A DNA stretch of 64,000 nt from Bacillota bacterium. GTDB lineage: Bacteria > Bacillota > Clostridia > Peptostreptococcales > Anaerovoracaceae. This document shows, piece after piece, positions 17,275-28,900 of the stretch (within the stretch, counting starts at the first letter, position 1; each line of letters starts with the position of its first letter). Made by a program: the position numbers and the translations under genes. The notes beneath the pieces are model-generated. The model did not search any database, had not been told where the DNA came from, and worked only from the letters and a program-made list of their open reading frames with translations. The stretch spans positions 1-64,000 of the forward strand of contig JAUNQD010000004.1 of NCBI GenBank assembly GCA_030536355.1, in the 5' to 3' direction.

Positions 17275-18621
17275 CTAAAGCCTGCCGATACCGAAATTAT
17301 AATTATATTTGCTCTTGTATTTTCCGAACATGCCGAATGTAAGTCCAAGAGTCATCAATTCTGCGAATGTAAGTGTCATCCATATTCCGTTAAGTCCGAA
17401 TATCCACGACAGCAGAAACATACCGATTATAACCATTATCAAAGCTCTGGAAGCGGATATTATCGCAGATATGACACCATTGCCGTAAGCGGTGAAGAAG
17501 CCTGATGCGAACACATTGATACCTCCCAGCAGTAATGCCGGAGCCATCCATCTAACGCCTGCCACTGACATTTCATAGAGTTCGCTTCCCGGACTTTCAT
17601 AAATCTGTACGATAGTCCCGGCAAACAGTAAGAAAACAACAGCTGAAATTATCGATGTAACGATAATAAACGTTTTAGAATATCCTATTATCTTATCTAT
17701 CTTTTTGTATTCCTTAGCTCCATAGAAATAGCTTATAAGCGGAGCTATCCCCATGATATACCCTATAAATATGGATATCACGAAATAATGGAGATTCAAT
17801 ATTATATTGACCGCTGCTACTCCTGATGCTCCAACCATTCTGAGCATCAAAAAGTTAAAACAAAATGTACATATCCCCGCAGCCGATTCGCTTACAAGTT
17901 CAGACGATCCGTTAAAGAAGCTATGGCCTATGAACTTCCATTCTATCTTGAATCTGCAAAGTTTCAGTTTAGTCTTAGCAAAGATAAAATACAATGCTCC
18001 AACGATGACCATGACGTATAGATCAATCGTATTACCCCAAGCATCACCTGCTATGCCCATATCGTATTTTCCCATCAAAACTACGGCAACTATGATATGA
18101 GCCACTGCACCGGATAGATACAAAACAAGCGTGAATCCCGGTTTTCCGTCTACTCTTATGTAATATTCAAAAATCAGCCCTAAAAAAGCAGCAGGAAATG
18201 CCCATGCGAATACACGAAGAAATTCTTCGACGTGGAATGCCAGCTCACCTTCTGCACCAAGGAATCCTATTATAGGCTCCATAAATAACAGTGTCACAAA
18301 CATAAAGATAAATCCTATTATCACTGACAGCACACATACTAAGCTGAACCCGCGATTTGCAGCAGGCATATCTCCTTCTCCCATCCTAATGGCAACAAGG
18401 GCACTTGATCCCGAAGCCAGCATTACGGACACGCCCCACATCATACCCTGTACAGGATATGCTATACCTACTGCTGCCAGCGCCACTTCCCCAAGCATAT
18501 TGGCAACAAGTATCGAGTCTATGTTATATCTGACGGCTATGACAAGCATCATAACGATAGATGGCCATACGAAGTTTATGAAATTTTTCTTAGTTATTTC
18601 TTGTGAATAAATATCGCTCAT
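17275..18621 (-). CDS. MATE family efflux transporter, second of a pair
   Basis: This is a 448-residue multidrug and toxin extrusion-type antiporter with about twelve helices. The N-terminal pattern NFVWPSIVMMLVIAVRYNIDSILVANMLGEVALAAVGIAYP matches the MATE repeat in parts. The start is set at the ATG at 18621, which overlaps the stop of the upstream MATE gene as ATGA, with AGGTG about 7 bp ahead. The two genes are thus translationally coupled and may form a heteromeric exporter or two separate pumps. The substrate is unknown. Confidence 0.9.
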   Translation of the reverse strand: MSDIYSQEITKKNFINFVWPSIVMMLVIAVRYNIDSILVANMLGEVALAAVGIAYPVQGMMWGVSVMLASGSSALVAIRMGEGDMPAANRGFSLVCVLSVIIGFIFMFVTLLFMEPIIGFLGAEGELAFHVEEFLRVFAWAFPAAFLGLIFEYYIRVDGKPGFTLVLYLSGAVAHIIVAVVLMGKYDMGIAGDAWGNTIDLYVMVIVGALYFIFAKTKLKLCRFKIEWKFIGHSFFNGSSELVSESAAGICTFCFNFLMLRMVGASGVAAVNIILNLHYFVISIFIGYIMGIAPLISYFYGAKEYKKIDKIIGYSKTFIIVTSIISAVVFLLFAGTIVQIYESPGSELYEMSVAGVRWMAPALLLGGINVFASGFFTAYGNGVISAIISASRALIMVIIGMFLLSWIFGLNGIWMTLTFAELMTLGLTFGMFGKYKSKYNYNFGIGRL

Positions 18622-20003
18622 ACTACTGCACCTTTCTTCCATTTGCCACTCTTATATCTGGCTATGAAGAACACAGTTCTTACTGCCCAGTCAATTATCA
18701 TTGCTACCCATACGCCTATCAGGCCCATTCCAAGGAATTGGCCCATGAAATATGCGCATCCTATCCTGAATATCCACATGGACACTACGCATACGATCAT
18801 TGTAAAGGTCACGTCTCCCGCTGCTCTTAGGATATTCGGCAGAGTAAAGGAAAGCGGCCAGATAAATATGACACTGAAGCAGTTTATCGTAAGTATCTCA
18901 AATGCCAGTTCGGCAGTTTCATCACTGAGTCCATATATCTTCAGCAGCAGCGGCAAGCAGAACCACACGATCAAACTTCCCACTACTAAGAAGCCATATG
19001 TCCATTTCATCAGCTTATGGGTATAATACCTTGCCTGCTGGTAATCTCCCGCACCTACGCATCGGCTTATTACAGGAACTACAGCAAGATTCATTGCCAT
19101 CCCGGTAAGGCATCCTACCATGGCAATCGCATTACCTACAGCATTAGCCGCTATCGCTGATGTGCCGAAGGTGGCAATAAGGCTGAGAAGTATCAGCTTA
19201 CCCAGCTGGAACATGCTGTTTTCTACTCCGTTAGGTACACCTATCTTGAGGATCTTTCTTATATATCCCCAATTCGGTTTGAGTACAGGCTTTTTGCTTA
19301 TATGTACCTGCAGCTGAGGATTTCTCAGAAGTATATATATGGCGACTGCCGCAACTATTCTCGAAACAAGAGTAGGGATAGCAACGCCTTCCACTCCGCA
19401 TCCAAGACCAAAAATCAAAATGGCGTTCCCCGATACATTTATCAGATTCATGACGATAGATATCTTCATGGTAGTATTGGAACGGCCGATGTTTCTGAAC
19501 AATGCAGCGCTGGCATTATATATGCCGATGAATGGGATAGATGCAGTCACTATCAGATAATATACATCACAGTAATGCCTTACATCTGCTTCGATATCAC
19601 CGAACACTAAAGTCATTATGCCGTTTTTGAATATATACATGATAGCTACTATCACCATAGACAACAGGAATGCAGCCAGTACCAGCTGATCTGATGCGGA
19701 CCTTGCTTCATCATCCTTCTTCTGTCCAAGATACTGACCTACGACTACTGCTCCGCCTGTGGCAAGTGCCGCCATGATATTTATCATAAGAATGATGATA
19801 GAGTCTACCAGCGAAACTGCAGATACGGCAGCCTCACCTACACTAGCTACCATCATAGAGTCTACAAGACCTACGGCAAACAGCAAAAACTGCTCGACGA
19901 GCAGCGGCCACAGCAGCTTAAGCAGGAATTTATTTGAGAACAACGGCTGGTTGTCCAGTTGTATCACATTTTTCTTCTTTCGTCTCATTTTAAACACTGT
20001 CAC
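18618..20003 (-). CDS. MATE family efflux transporter, first of a pair
   Basis: This is a 461-residue MATE protein with about twelve helices; the opening LLWPLLVEQFLLFAVGLVDSMMVASVGEAAVSAVSL is typical in parts. The GTG at 20003 begins the frame; an ATG five codons later (19988) is an alternative start, and neither has a strong ribosome site. It is separated from dnaJ by a terminator and leads the two-gene MATE unit. The pair differs enough in sequence that it is not a recent duplication. The substrate is unknown. Confidence 0.9.
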   Translation of the reverse strand: MTVFKMRRKKKNVIQLDNQPLFSNKFLLKLLWPLLVEQFLLFAVGLVDSMMVASVGEAAVSAVSLVDSIIILMINIMAALATGGAVVVGQYLGQKKDDEARSASDQLVLAAFLLSMVIVAIMYIFKNGIMTLVFGDIEADVRHYCDVYYLIVTASIPFIGIYNASAALFRNIGRSNTTMKISIVMNLINVSGNAILIFGLGCGVEGVAIPTLVSRIVAAVAIYILLRNPQLQVHISKKPVLKPNWGYIRKILKIGVPNGVENSMFQLGKLILLSLIATFGTSAIAANAVGNAIAMVGCLTGMAMNLAVVPVISRCVGAGDYQQARYYTHKLMKWTYGFLVVGSLIVWFCLPLLLKIYGLSDETAELAFEILTINCFSVIFIWPLSFTLPNILRAAGDVTFTMIVCVVSMWIFRIGCAYFMGQFLGMGLIGVWVAMIIDWAVRTVFFIARYKSGKWKKGAVV

Positions 20004-20038
20004 TTCTCAATAGTCATTTTCTATATCATGATACCCCT

Positions 20039-20067
20039 AAAAAAGACTGTGCACGCGGCACAGTCTT
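20039..20067 (-). terminator. Terminator of the hrcA-grpE-dnaK-dnaJ operon
   Basis: A perfect 10-bp stem AAGACTGTGC/GCACAGTCTT with a five-base loop is followed by six T on the minus strand, about 20 bp after the dnaJ stop. Confidence 0.9.
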
Positions 20068-20087
20068 ATTATATCTTATACACCCTT

Positions 20088-21242
20088 TTATGAAAAGAAT
20101 TCCTTTATAGAATCCAGGAAGCTGCTCTTCTTCTGATAGCATTCGCTTCCCACAGTTTTCCCCATAGATTCTATGGCTTTCTTCTGCTTGCTGTTTAACT
20201 TAGTAGGTACTTCAAGAGTTACTCTTACATAAAGGTCGCCCTTTCTATTTCCCCTGACACTCTTGATCCCCTTGTTTTTAAGCCTGAACACAGTTCCCGG
20301 CTGTGTTCCTGCCGGAACTTTGTATGACACCTTTTCTTCCAAAGTAGGCACGATTATTTCATCCCCCAGTGCCGCCTGGTCGAATGTGATAGGTATCTCA
20401 AGCCACAGATCCTGACCTCGTCTCTCGAAAAGAGGATGAGGTTCTACGTTGATAACGATATACAGATCTCCGTCAGGTCCTCCGTTGATTCCCGGCTCAC
20501 CCTGACCCTTGATAGGAATAACAGATTCATTATCCACTCCTGCAGGGATGTTGACTGAGATCGTAACATTATCTCTGATCTTGCCTGTTCCGCCGCAATC
20601 CTTGCATGGAGATTCATTGATCTCTCCTGTACCATTACAGTCCGAACAAGGAGACACGCTCTGGAAAGTTCCCAGAGGCGTTCTCTGTGCTGTTCTGACT
20701 TCACCGGATCCTCCGCATGTCGGACATGTCTTCTTGGATGTTCCCGGTTCAGCCCCTGTACCGCCGCAAGTTTTACACTTCACATATTTATTGATGCGGA
20801 TCTGTTTCTTAGTTCCGAAAGCTGCTTCCTTGAAATCGATAGTGATCGCCTTCTGGAGATCACTTCCTTTTCTTGGGCCGTTTCTTCTTGAACGTCCGCC
20901 GCCTCCGAATCCACCGAATCCGCCTCCGAAAGCACCTCCGAACATGTCGAAGATATCTTCGAAACCGCCAAATCCGCCGAAGCCGCCTGTTCCGCCTCCA
21001 AATCCTGCATTAGGATCTACTCCAGCATGACCGAATCTGTCATACTTGTTCTTTTTGTCAGGATCAGAAAGCACTGCATAAGCTTCGTTTACTTCTTTAA
21101 ATTTTTCTTCAGCCTCTTTGTCTCCCGGGTTTTTGTCAGGATGATATTTCATAGCCATCTTACGAAAGGCCTTTTTTATCTCATCATCCGACGCACCCTT
21201 CTTGAGACCAAGGACTTCATAATAATCGCGTTTATCTGCCAT
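20088..21242 (-). CDS. dnaJ: Chaperone protein DnaJ
   Basis: DnaJ is the J-domain co-chaperone that stimulates the DnaK ATPase. All parts are present in 384 residues: the J domain with HPD in KYHPDKNPG, a long glycine/phenylalanine-rich region (about residues 78-120), four CxxCxGxG zinc repeats (about 145-215) and the C-terminal substrate-binding domains. It is the last gene of the heat-shock operon, 24 bp after dnaK, and ends at a strong terminator. Confidence 0.97.
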   Translation of the reverse strand: MADKRDYYEVLGLKKGASDDEIKKAFRKMAMKYHPDKNPGDKEAEEKFKEVNEAYAVLSDPDKKNKYDRFGHAGVDPNAGFGGGTGGFGGFGGFEDIFDMFGGAFGGGFGGFGGGGRSRRNGPRKGSDLQKAITIDFKEAAFGTKKQIRINKYVKCKTCGGTGAEPGTSKKTCPTCGGSGEVRTAQRTPLGTFQSVSPCSDCNGTGEINESPCKDCGGTGKIRDNVTISVNIPAGVDNESVIPIKGQGEPGINGGPDGDLYIVINVEPHPLFERRGQDLWLEIPITFDQAALGDEIIVPTLEEKVSYKVPAGTQPGTVFRLKNKGIKSVRGNRKGDLYVRVTLEVPTKLNSKQKKAIESMGKTVGSECYQKKSSFLDSIKEFFS

Positions 21243-21266
21243 TATTTTTATACCCTTTAACTAAAT

Positions 21267-23159
21267 TTATTTGTCTTCGTCTACTACTTCGTAATCAGCA
21301 TCAACAACGTTGTCTCCTGCCGGACCTGCTGAAGCACCTGCATTAGGATCAAAGCCTGCGCCGCCCATGTTGTTAGGATCGAATCCTGCAGCACCTGCCA
21401 TGTTAGGATCCATCCCTGCAGCCTGAGCCTGCTGATACATCTTAGCTGAGATAGTGTGGAACTTTTCAGTCAGTTCTTCAGTCTTAACCTTGATATCTTC
21501 AGTGTTTCCTGCTTCCAGTGCTGCTGAGAGGGCATCCTTAGCAGCAACGATGTCGTTCTTTTCTTCTTCGCTAAGTGCACTTTCCAGTTCCTTCAGATTC
21601 TTTTCTGTTTCGTAAACGAGAGTTTCAGCTCTGTTTCTCAGCTCTACTTCTTCTTTTCTCTTCTTATCTTCTTCAGCATACTGTTCAGCTTCTTTTACCT
21701 TCGCATTGATTTCTTCATCGCTCAGCTTAGTTGAAGAAGTGATAGTGATGCTCTGTGCCTTTCCTGTTCCCATGTCCTTAGCACTTACATTAACGATACC
21801 GTTAGCGTCGATATCGAATGTAACTTCGATCTGAGGGATTCCACGTGGTGCAGGTGGAATACCTGACAACTGGAAACGTCCCAGAGTGATGTTGCCTGCA
21901 GCCATTTCTCTTTCACCCTGCATTACGTGGATGTCTACTGCAGTCTGGTTGTCAGCAGCAGTTGAGAAGATCTGGCTCTTCTTTGTAGGAATAGTTGTAT
22001 TTCTTTCGATCAGCTTAGTAGCTACTCCGCCCAGAGTTTCGATTGACAGTGACAGTGGAGTTACGTCCAGCAGAAGAACGTCATTTACTTCACCTGTCAG
22101 TACGCCTGCCTGGATGGAAGCGCCTACTGCTACGCATTCATCAGGGTTGATTCCCTTGAATGGTTCTTTGCCTGTAACGTTCTTAACAGCTTCCTGAACT
22201 GCAGGGATTCTTGTTGAACCGCCTACCAGGATAACCTTTGACAGGTCGCTGTTAGTTACGCCTGCGTCAGCCATAGCCTTCTTCATAGGTTCGATAGTTC
22301 TGTTAACGAGATCAGCTGTCAGCTGGTCGAACTTAGCTCTTGTGATATCCATGTTCATGTGCAGAGGGCCGTTTTCGTTAACTGTGATGAATGGCAGGTT
22401 GATGTTTGTAGTCTGCGCACTTGACAGTTCCTTCTTAGCCTTTTCTGCAGCTTCCTTAAGTCTCTGCATAGCCATCTTGTCAGCTCTCAGGTCAACGCCG
22501 TTTTCCTTAGCGAAGCTGTCAGCCATGAAGTTCAGTACTGCTTCGTCGAAATCATCTCCGCCCAGCTTGTTGTTACCGCTTGTAGCCAGTACTTCGAATA
22601 CACCGTCACCCAGTTCCAAGATGGATACGTCGAATGTACCGCCGCCCAGGTCGTATACCAGGATCTTGTGCTGGTGTTCGTCCTTATCAAGACCGTAAGC
22701 CAGTGATGCAGCTGTAGGCTCGTTGATGATTCTCTTAACGTCCAGACCTGCGATCTTACCTGCGTCCTTAGTAGCCTGCTTCTGGCTGTCTGTGAAGTAT
22801 GCAGGAACTGTGATTACAGCTTCTGTAACTTTTTCTCCGAGGTAAGCTTCTGCGTCAGCCTTCAGCTTGCCCAGGATCATAGCTGAGATGTCCTGTGGAG
22901 TGTACTTCTTGTTGTCGATTTCTACAGTGTGATCAGTACCCATGTATCTCTTGATAGATGCGATAGTTCTTTCAGGGTTTGTGATCGCCTGTCTCTTAGC
23001 TGTTTCTCCAACCAGTCTTTCACCGTTCTTAGCGAAACCTACAACTGATGGAGTAGTTCTGTTACCTTCAGCGTTAGCGATTACTACAGGTTCTCCACCT
23101 TCGAGTACTGCTACGCAAGAGTTTGTTGTACCTAAGTCGATTCCTATTACTTTTCCCAT
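21267..23159 (-). CDS. dnaK: Chaperone protein DnaK (Hsp70)
   Basis: DnaK binds and releases unfolded peptides with ATP. The 630-residue protein opens with [15 protein letters not shown], has the nucleotide-domain motifs [12 protein letters not shown] (about residue 170) and [11 protein letters not shown] (about 312), the substrate domain from about 370, and a Gly/Ala-rich tail ending in an acidic [12 protein letters not shown]. It is third in the hrcA-grpE-dnaK-dnaJ operon, under CIRCE/HrcA control. Confidence 0.98.
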   Translation of the reverse strand: MGKVIGIDLGTTNSCVAVLEGGEPVVIANAEGNRTTPSVVGFAKNGERLVGETAKRQAITNPERTIASIKRYMGTDHTVEIDNKKYTPQDISAMILGKLKADAEAYLGEKVTEAVITVPAYFTDSQKQATKDAGKIAGLDVKRIINEPTAASLAYGLDKDEHQHKILVYDLGGGTFDVSILELGDGVFEVLATSGNNKLGGDDFDEAVLNFMADSFAKENGVDLRADKMAMQRLKEAAEKAKKELSSAQTTNINLPFITVNENGPLHMNMDITRAKFDQLTADLVNRTIEPMKKAMADAGVTNSDLSKVILVGGSTRIPAVQEAVKNVTGKEPFKGINPDECVAVGASIQAGVLTGEVNDVLLLDVTPLSLSIETLGGVATKLIERNTTIPTKKSQIFSTAADNQTAVDIHVMQGEREMAAGNITLGRFQLSGIPPAPRGIPQIEVTFDIDANGIVNVSAKDMGTGKAQSITITSSTKLSDEEINAKVKEAEQYAEEDKKRKEEVELRNRAETLVYETEKNLKELESALSEEEKNDIVAAKDALSAALEAGNTEDIKVKTEELTEKFHTISAKMYQQAQAAGMDPNMAGAAGFDPNNMGGAGFDPNAGASAGPAGDNVVDADYEVVDEDK

Positions 23160-23196
23160 TTTCTTATCTCCTTTTTCTATTAACTATTTTCGAAAG

Positions 23197-23757
23197 CTAG
23201 CTTACGACCTTGACCATTGATGGTCTGATCACTTTACCGTTGAGCGTGTACCCCTTTTGCAGCACGCCGGAAACCTTGCCGCTTTCGTATTCTTCAGTTT
23301 CCTCAGTCATCACAGCATTGTGGAAGTTAGGATCGAAATCCTCACCAAGTGCCGCGATCTCAGCCAGCCCTGACTTTTCAAGTACGTCCACCAGCTGTTT
23401 GAATATCATTTCCATACCTTCCTTGAAGCCATCGCCGGGATCTTCGTGAGCAAGTGCTCTTTCGAAATTATCCAGTACTGCTAAAAGTTCAGTTACCAGC
23501 TTCTCGTTAGCATATGAATAAAGATCAGTTTTTTCTTTTTCCACCCTCTTCTTATAGTTCTGGAAATCAGCCATAAGTCTCAGGTATTTAGCATCGCCGT
23601 CTTCTTCCGGCGCTTCTTCTTTTTTCTCTTCTGTCTTTTCTTCAGTGTTTTCCGTTTTTTCTTCAGCAGCCTCTTCTACTGTCTCTTCGGCAGTTTTTTC
23701 AGCTTCGGTATCCTTGATGTCTTCCTTAACGACATCTTCACCGTTAACTTTCGTCAT
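23197..23757 (-). CDS. grpE: Nucleotide exchange factor GrpE
   Basis: GrpE releases ADP from DnaK. The protein is about 186 residues: a very acidic N-terminal stretch (Glu/Lys/Thr repeats to about residue 50), the long helical region with LMADFQNYKKRVEKEK, and the beta domain ending VIRPSMVKVV. The ATG at 23757 follows GGAGGAG; a GTG one codon earlier is also possible. It overlaps the end of hrcA by 14 bp, pointing to coupled translation. Confidence 0.95.
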   Translation of the reverse strand: MTKVNGEDVVKEDIKDTEAEKTAEETVEEAAEEKTENTEEKTEEKKEEAPEEDGDAKYLRLMADFQNYKKRVEKEKTDLYSYANEKLVTELLAVLDNFERALAHEDPGDGFKEGMEMIFKQLVDVLEKSGLAEIAALGEDFDPNFHNAVMTEETEEYESGKVSGVLQKGYTLNGKVIRPSMVKVVS

Positions 23758-24793
23758 CACCGTCTCCTCCTGTTATCATGAATGCTTTGCTTATATTGTC
23801 TGTAAGATACTCAATAACTGATGTGACTTCATCGTACTGCATTCTGGTAGGACCGATAACTCCTATCTTACCCAGCTGCTTGCCGTTCACATGATATGTG
23901 GCGGTGATCACGCTGCAGTCACTCAAAAGCTCATCCTGATTCTCATTGCCTATGGTTATTATTACACCATTTTCTCTGTTAATGAGAGTCTTCGTGAAAT
24001 CTTCCTTTTTATTTACCATTTCCAGGAACATCCTAGCTTTGTCCAAGTCATTATATTCAGGCAGAGAGAAGATATTCGTAAGCCCATCCATATAAAGGTT
24101 TACATTGAGCATATCTTCCAGTGTTTTCACGAAGCTTGGCTTGATATTGTGTTCAAGCATTCCCATGGCTTCAGCATCTGTCTGTACGTCATCGATGATG
24201 TCCTGGGTCAGTGCTTCGCTAAGTGTCTTGCCTCTATAATTATACGTCATAGTCTTGGCCAGTATCCTCAGTGTCTCTTCAGAAACAGCCTTGTCAAACC
24301 TTACAGCCTTATTGGAAACCTTGCCGCTTTCTGAAACAAGCATCAGTACTGCAGTATAATCATCGACCGGCAAAAGATTGATATACTTGAGAGTATCCTG
24401 ATCTTTTCTCGGCGTCATGGCAAATGCAGTAAGATTTGTTATCTCCGACAACACATGTGCTGCTTGCTGCACCATCTTCTCCAGCTCATTGACATTCTCA
24501 TGAAGCTGCTGAGCGATGGAGCTCTTCTGCTCTACCGTGAGCTCGTGCTTGTTCATCATCTGATTGACATATAATCTGTAGGCTTTTTCAGACGGAACTC
24601 TTCCCGATGAAGTATGCGGATGTGTCAAATACCCCAACTCCTCCAGATCCGACATTTCATTTCTGATGGTTGCGGGGCTTATTCCCAAATCATAGTTCTT
24701 CGACAGAGTTCTTGAGCCGACAGGCTCTGCAGTTCTGATAAAGTCTGCGATGATGGCCTGAAGTATTTTTAGTTTTCTTTCACTTAAATCCAT
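23744..24793 (-). CDS. hrcA: Heat-inducible transcription repressor HrcA
   Basis: HrcA represses the dnaK operon by binding CIRCE. The protein is 349 residues from the ATG at 24793, which has GGAGG 7 bp upstream; the longer frame lacks a ribosome site. The N-terminal winged helix contains ISPATIRNEMSDLEELGYL, and the DNA-contact stretch TSSGRVPSEKAYR is diagnostic. It is the first gene of its own regulated operon. Confidence 0.97.
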   Translation of the reverse strand: MDLSERKLKILQAIIADFIRTAEPVGSRTLSKNYDLGISPATIRNEMSDLEELGYLTHPHTSSGRVPSEKAYRLYVNQMMNKHELTVEQKSSIAQQLHENVNELEKMVQQAAHVLSEITNLTAFAMTPRKDQDTLKYINLLPVDDYTAVLMLVSESGKVSNKAVRFDKAVSEETLRILAKTMTYNYRGKTLSEALTQDIIDDVQTDAEAMGMLEHNIKPSFVKTLEDMLNVNLYMDGLTNIFSLPEYNDLDKARMFLEMVNKKEDFTKTLINRENGVIITIGNENQDELLSDCSVITATYHVNGKQLGKIGVIGPTRMQYDEVTSVIEYLTDNISKAFMITGGDGDDES

Positions 24794-24810
24794 ATTAGGC
24801 CCTCCTGTTG

Positions 24811-24837
24811 TTAGCACTCATTTCGTTCGAGTGCTAA
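24811..24837 (-). promoter_or_regulatory. CIRCE operator (perfect)
   Basis: TTAGCACTC-N9-GAGTGCTAA matches the CIRCE consensus with no mismatch, between the promoter and the hrcA ribosome site. It is the binding site of HrcA encoded by the next gene. Confidence 0.98.
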
Positions 24838-24847
24838 TTACAATCTA

Positions 24848-24876
24848 AATATACTATCAACATGTTGATAAGTCAA
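24848..24876 (-). promoter_or_regulatory. Sigma-A promoter of the hrcA operon
   Basis: On the minus strand TTGACT (24871-24876), a 17-bp spacer and TATATT (24848-24853) precede CIRCE, so the operator lies at the transcription start, the usual position. Confidence 0.88.
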
Positions 24877-24920
24877 CACTTTTTAAGAACTTTTAATATT
24901 ATTTCACATACTTTTCACTT

Positions 24921-24959
24921 AAAAACCGCTGCTTTGACTATTATGTCAAAACAGCGGTC
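24921..24959 (-). terminator. Terminator after the nitrilase-type gene
   Basis: On the minus strand ACCGCTGTTTTGAC pairs with GTCAAAGCAGCGGT across a six-base loop with one G-U pair, followed by TTTTT. It separates the hydrolase gene from the hrcA promoter. Confidence 0.88.
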
Positions 24960-24981
24960 TTCTCATCGTATATATTATGTC

Positions 24982-25932
24982 TTATTTCTTCCCGATGCTC
25001 ATCAGGCCTTCTTTAGCAAACATCTCTGCCCTGCTCTCAAATGTATAGTCAGGATCAGGAAGGTTTTCATATATAGGCGCATCGCCAATATGGTTGGCAA
25101 ACGGCTGAGGAGGGTTGAATGCCTTCAGCTGTCTCATCAGCTGATCTGTATAATTAGTTCCGTATCTTCTGGCATCTCTGACTCTGTCAACGTCGAATGT
25201 CATTGTGAAATACATAGGGTTCGATCCTGTTTCATAAAGCACTCTGCCGTCAGGACCTGCGATACATGACTTACCATAGTTATAAGTACCCAGATATTTA
25301 CCTGCACAGTTCAGAGAAATAAAGTATGCCTGGTTTTCAAATGCTCTTGTCGGTGCGATACCCTTGCATGAATCGTAGAGCCCTTCAGGGTCCATTGCCG
25401 GTCTTATCAGGATCTCCGCTCCCATAAGTGCCAGGTTTCTTGAGATCTCAGGGAAACACCAGTCATGACAGTTGAGAACACCGATCTTGATCCCTTTTTC
25501 CTTGATATCGAATGTCACATACTTTTCGCCTTTAGTAATATGGCTTTCTACAGGATAATACGGGCACATCTTGCGATGTACATCGATCAGCTCACCGTCA
25601 GGTCCGAATATAGGGATAGAGTTATAGAGCTTCACTTCTCCGTCTTCTTCCACTCTTTCAAACATGCTGCCCGGCATAAAATAGATGCCGTATTCTTTAG
25701 CTATCTTAGAAAGTTCCTCGGTCACCTTACCCGGTATAGGATCACCGTCTACACGTTCTTCCGCCTCAGCCCAGTAAGTTCCGATACCAAGCTCGATCCC
25801 TACGACCAGTTCAGGCGCATTCATGCCCATCATAAGGCTTCTGGTTTCCTTCTTTATTCTCTTTAAATTGTACTCGAAACTACTTGAACAGTCTCCGCTC
25901 TGCATCATTCCTATGTTTAAATATGTTCCCAT
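24982..25932 (-). CDS. Carbon-nitrogen hydrolase (nitrilase superfamily, aliphatic amidase-like)
   Basis: Enzymes of this superfamily cleave amide or related C-N bonds. The 316-residue protein has the Glu-Lys-Cys triad at about E47 (GIELGIG), K121 (DVHRKMCPYY) and C155 (VLNCHDWCFPE). The pattern is closest to aliphatic amidase/formamidase or N-carbamoyl hydrolase branches; the substrate cannot be named. The ATG at 25932 has AGGAG 6 bp upstream and lies 2 bp after the addA stop; a TTG two codons earlier is too close to that site. It is cotranscribed with addA, without an obvious functional link. Confidence 0.88.
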   Translation of the reverse strand: MGTYLNIGMMQSGDCSSSFEYNLKRIKKETRSLMMGMNAPELVVGIELGIGTYWAEAEERVDGDPIPGKVTEELSKIAKEYGIYFMPGSMFERVEEDGEVKLYNSIPIFGPDGELIDVHRKMCPYYPVESHITKGEKYVTFDIKEKGIKIGVLNCHDWCFPEISRNLALMGAEILIRPAMDPEGLYDSCKGIAPTRAFENQAYFISLNCAGKYLGTYNYGKSCIAGPDGRVLYETGSNPMYFTMTFDVDRVRDARRYGTNYTDQLMRQLKAFNPPQPFANHIGDAPIYENLPDPDYTFESRAEMFAKEGLMSIGKK

Positions 25933-25934
25933 GG

Positions 25935-28900
25935 TCAACTCCTAACTTCTACAAACTTCTTTTGTTCAAACAGATACAAATATGCTTCCTTCACCGGCTT
26001 TCCTTCGGCCGCTTCCAATGCTTCCTTATATAATTCGATCTGTTTTCGATATCTGTCTATTATGATCTCTTCACGAGATTTATCGCCTACTGTGCTGTTC
26101 TTGTAATCCACCAACACAAGACCATCTTCTTCCTCAAAATAACAGTCTATGATACCTTGCACAATGGCAGGCACACCTTTCACATCTTTTTGGAGGATAA
26201 ATTCCCGCTCTTTTTCCAGGCGCAAAGCGCACGCTGCTCTTTTGCCTACGCTGTCTTTGAAGAAAGCCGCTGCATTTTCTATATCGATCACTGCCCTTTC
26301 TTCTTCAGATATCTCTCCGTCAACCAGCATTTCCTCTACCCTCTGCAAAATGTAAGGTGCACCCTTTTGCATGGCAGTAGCGAAGTCTATCCTCTCCATC
26401 ACAAGATGCATGACAGTTCCTATCTCGGCTGCATCAAGTCCTCTTTTTTCCTGAGTGAATTCAGGTTTTGCCAGGAATATTTCTTTTGCCTCTGCTGCAT
26501 CTGATGTTCCGGTCTCCGCTCCGTCCTGCTTGTTGAGTTCCGTCACAGAGTATTTGGATTTGACTTCATTTAGTTCCGGATAAGGATATTCGAAGGATAA
26601 GACCTTGTCTATCACTTCAGGTCGTTCAGCAGGATCCTGTACTCTGCTTTTTTCAAAGATGTCAGCCGCCCTTTCCTTGGATAGCCCTCTCTGCGGGATG
26701 GATACATCAATGCCGGCCTTGCCATATATGATCCCATCCTCGTTGAATGAAAACATGGTGCTGTAGATCATGCCAAGGTAATTCTTCGCTTCATCTGCCG
26801 CTACACGCACATCTTCTATCTTGCTTGGAAGACCCGTCACTATGCACCAGTCTTTTGCTCTTGTAAGAGCTACATAAAGCAATCTTATTTTTTCCTCGAA
26901 GGCTTCTGAATCTTTTTTACTCTTTATCACAGTCTGGAGGATAGTCTTCATCCTTGTTCTGCTTTCCAGATCCACCAACGAAAGTCCGATGGCAAATTCC
27001 TTATGCATTGAAACGAGACTGCTCCCTTTTCTGCCTCCCAAGCCTTTCCCTGCTTCTGTCAATATCACCACAGGAAATTCAAGGCCTTTACTTTTATGTA
27101 TCGTCATTACATTTACGACATTCTCGCCCTCACCCAAGACATTGACTTCCTTAGGCGGCCTTTTGTTTTCATTAAGTGCCTTGATATATGATAGGAATCC
27201 GTACAGTCCCGTATAGTGCTTCCGTTCGAATTCACCTGCCTTTTCAAGAAGTCTGTGGAGATTCAAAACTCTCTGCTTGCCTACAGGAAGACCACTGCAA
27301 TAATCGTAATATCCGGTATCATAGAGGAGTATTCTTATCAGTTCCTCCAAAGATACGGAATCCTTCAGTTCCTTCCAAAAACCTATCTTATTATAAAAAT
27401 GATTTATCTTATTTCTGAGCTCATCGTCAGGACCTGCCTCAGCGTAATGCTTGGCAGCAACATGATAATCGCCTTCGCTATCAAATATTCTGATCTTAGC
27501 CAGTTCTGTAAGTGTGAAACCGAACACCGGACACCTCATAACAGAAATCAATGGGATATCCTGACTTGTGTTGTCTATGATCTTAAGAAGATTGATGAAT
27601 ACCTGTATTTCTACAGATTCATAGTAATTGCCCTGAAAACCACCTATGGCCGGAATATCTTCATCATTGAGAGTCCTCTCTATTTCACTGACCATTTCAT
27701 TGGTGTTGGCGAGAATGGCGATATCCTTGTATTCAACTGTTCTGACATCCCCGGTCTTAACGTCATAGATTTCTTTACCTATGCAATCCTTGACCAGCCC
27801 TGCCACATAATGAGCTTCCGCTGCCTTATCTTCAATGATAAGTCCATCGTCATCGATCTTTTCCAGTATATGAAGCTGTGGTGCCATTCCCGGGTATTCT
27901 TCGGGAGCCTCGCAATGAAGCTCTGCATTGGCATCATAACCTTCCATTACTTCTCTAAAAATACCGTTTACAAATTCTGTAACATTCCTCTTACTTCTGA
28001 AATTACTGTTCAGATCTATCTTGATGCTGTCTGTTTCAGATTCATTGGCGAACGATTCATATTTTCTTTTGAAAATCTCAGGTTCAGCCAGTCTGAATTT
28101 ATATATGCTCTGTTTCACATCGCCTACCATAAACATGTTATTGCCCGAAGCGATGCTGCCTGCGATGTTTTCCTGGAGCAGGTTACTGTCCTGATATTCG
28201 TCTATGAATATGTACTTGAACTTCTTCTTGTACTCGGCTGCAGCTTTTTCATCTCTGAGGATATTAAGAGCGTAATGCATTACATCATCGAAATCCACGA
28301 CATTTTTCTCACGCTTCATGGAACTGTATATGGCTTCAAGCTCTTCCATAAGTCCTATGAGATATTTAGTATCATCATACTGCGATTTCAGCTCATTATC
28401 ATAATCATAAAAAGATCTGTCGAAATACCCTTTATCCTTAGCATATTTGAATAAAGCTTTCCCTTCTCCAACCAGTCTTTCTACGACCATGATCTTTTCT
28501 TGATTCTGTTCACTTTTTTCTTTCTTGGCTATGCATGGGAATCTGTTCTTTCTGCCGTCACATATGAACTTATATGCTTCGAAATCATATTCTTTCACCT
28601 TTTCTATGTGCTGCTGTATGAAATCAAGGTGTTCTCTGCATAACTGCAGAGACTCTTCCATCCCGGAATCCGATAAGATCTCAGCAACGGCATTGAATCG
28701 TTCCGATCCCAGAACAAGACCTTTGAGGCATTCTTGTCTTATATGATCTTTGAGGCCCAATGCTTCTACGGGTGAATCTGCCGCAAGCAATTCGTTATGC
28801 TCATACGCCCATTTGAAATAATCAGGGATACTTCGCATTTCTTTATATGTATCTATGATCAATGTTTTTATCTGATCTTCACTTTTTTCATCGCTATACT

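Noticed and set aside
27216-28454. 412-codon open frame on the plus strand
   Set aside because: It lies wholly opposite addA, which has clear helicase motifs; the translation is low-complexity and lacks a ribosome site, so it is a shadow.
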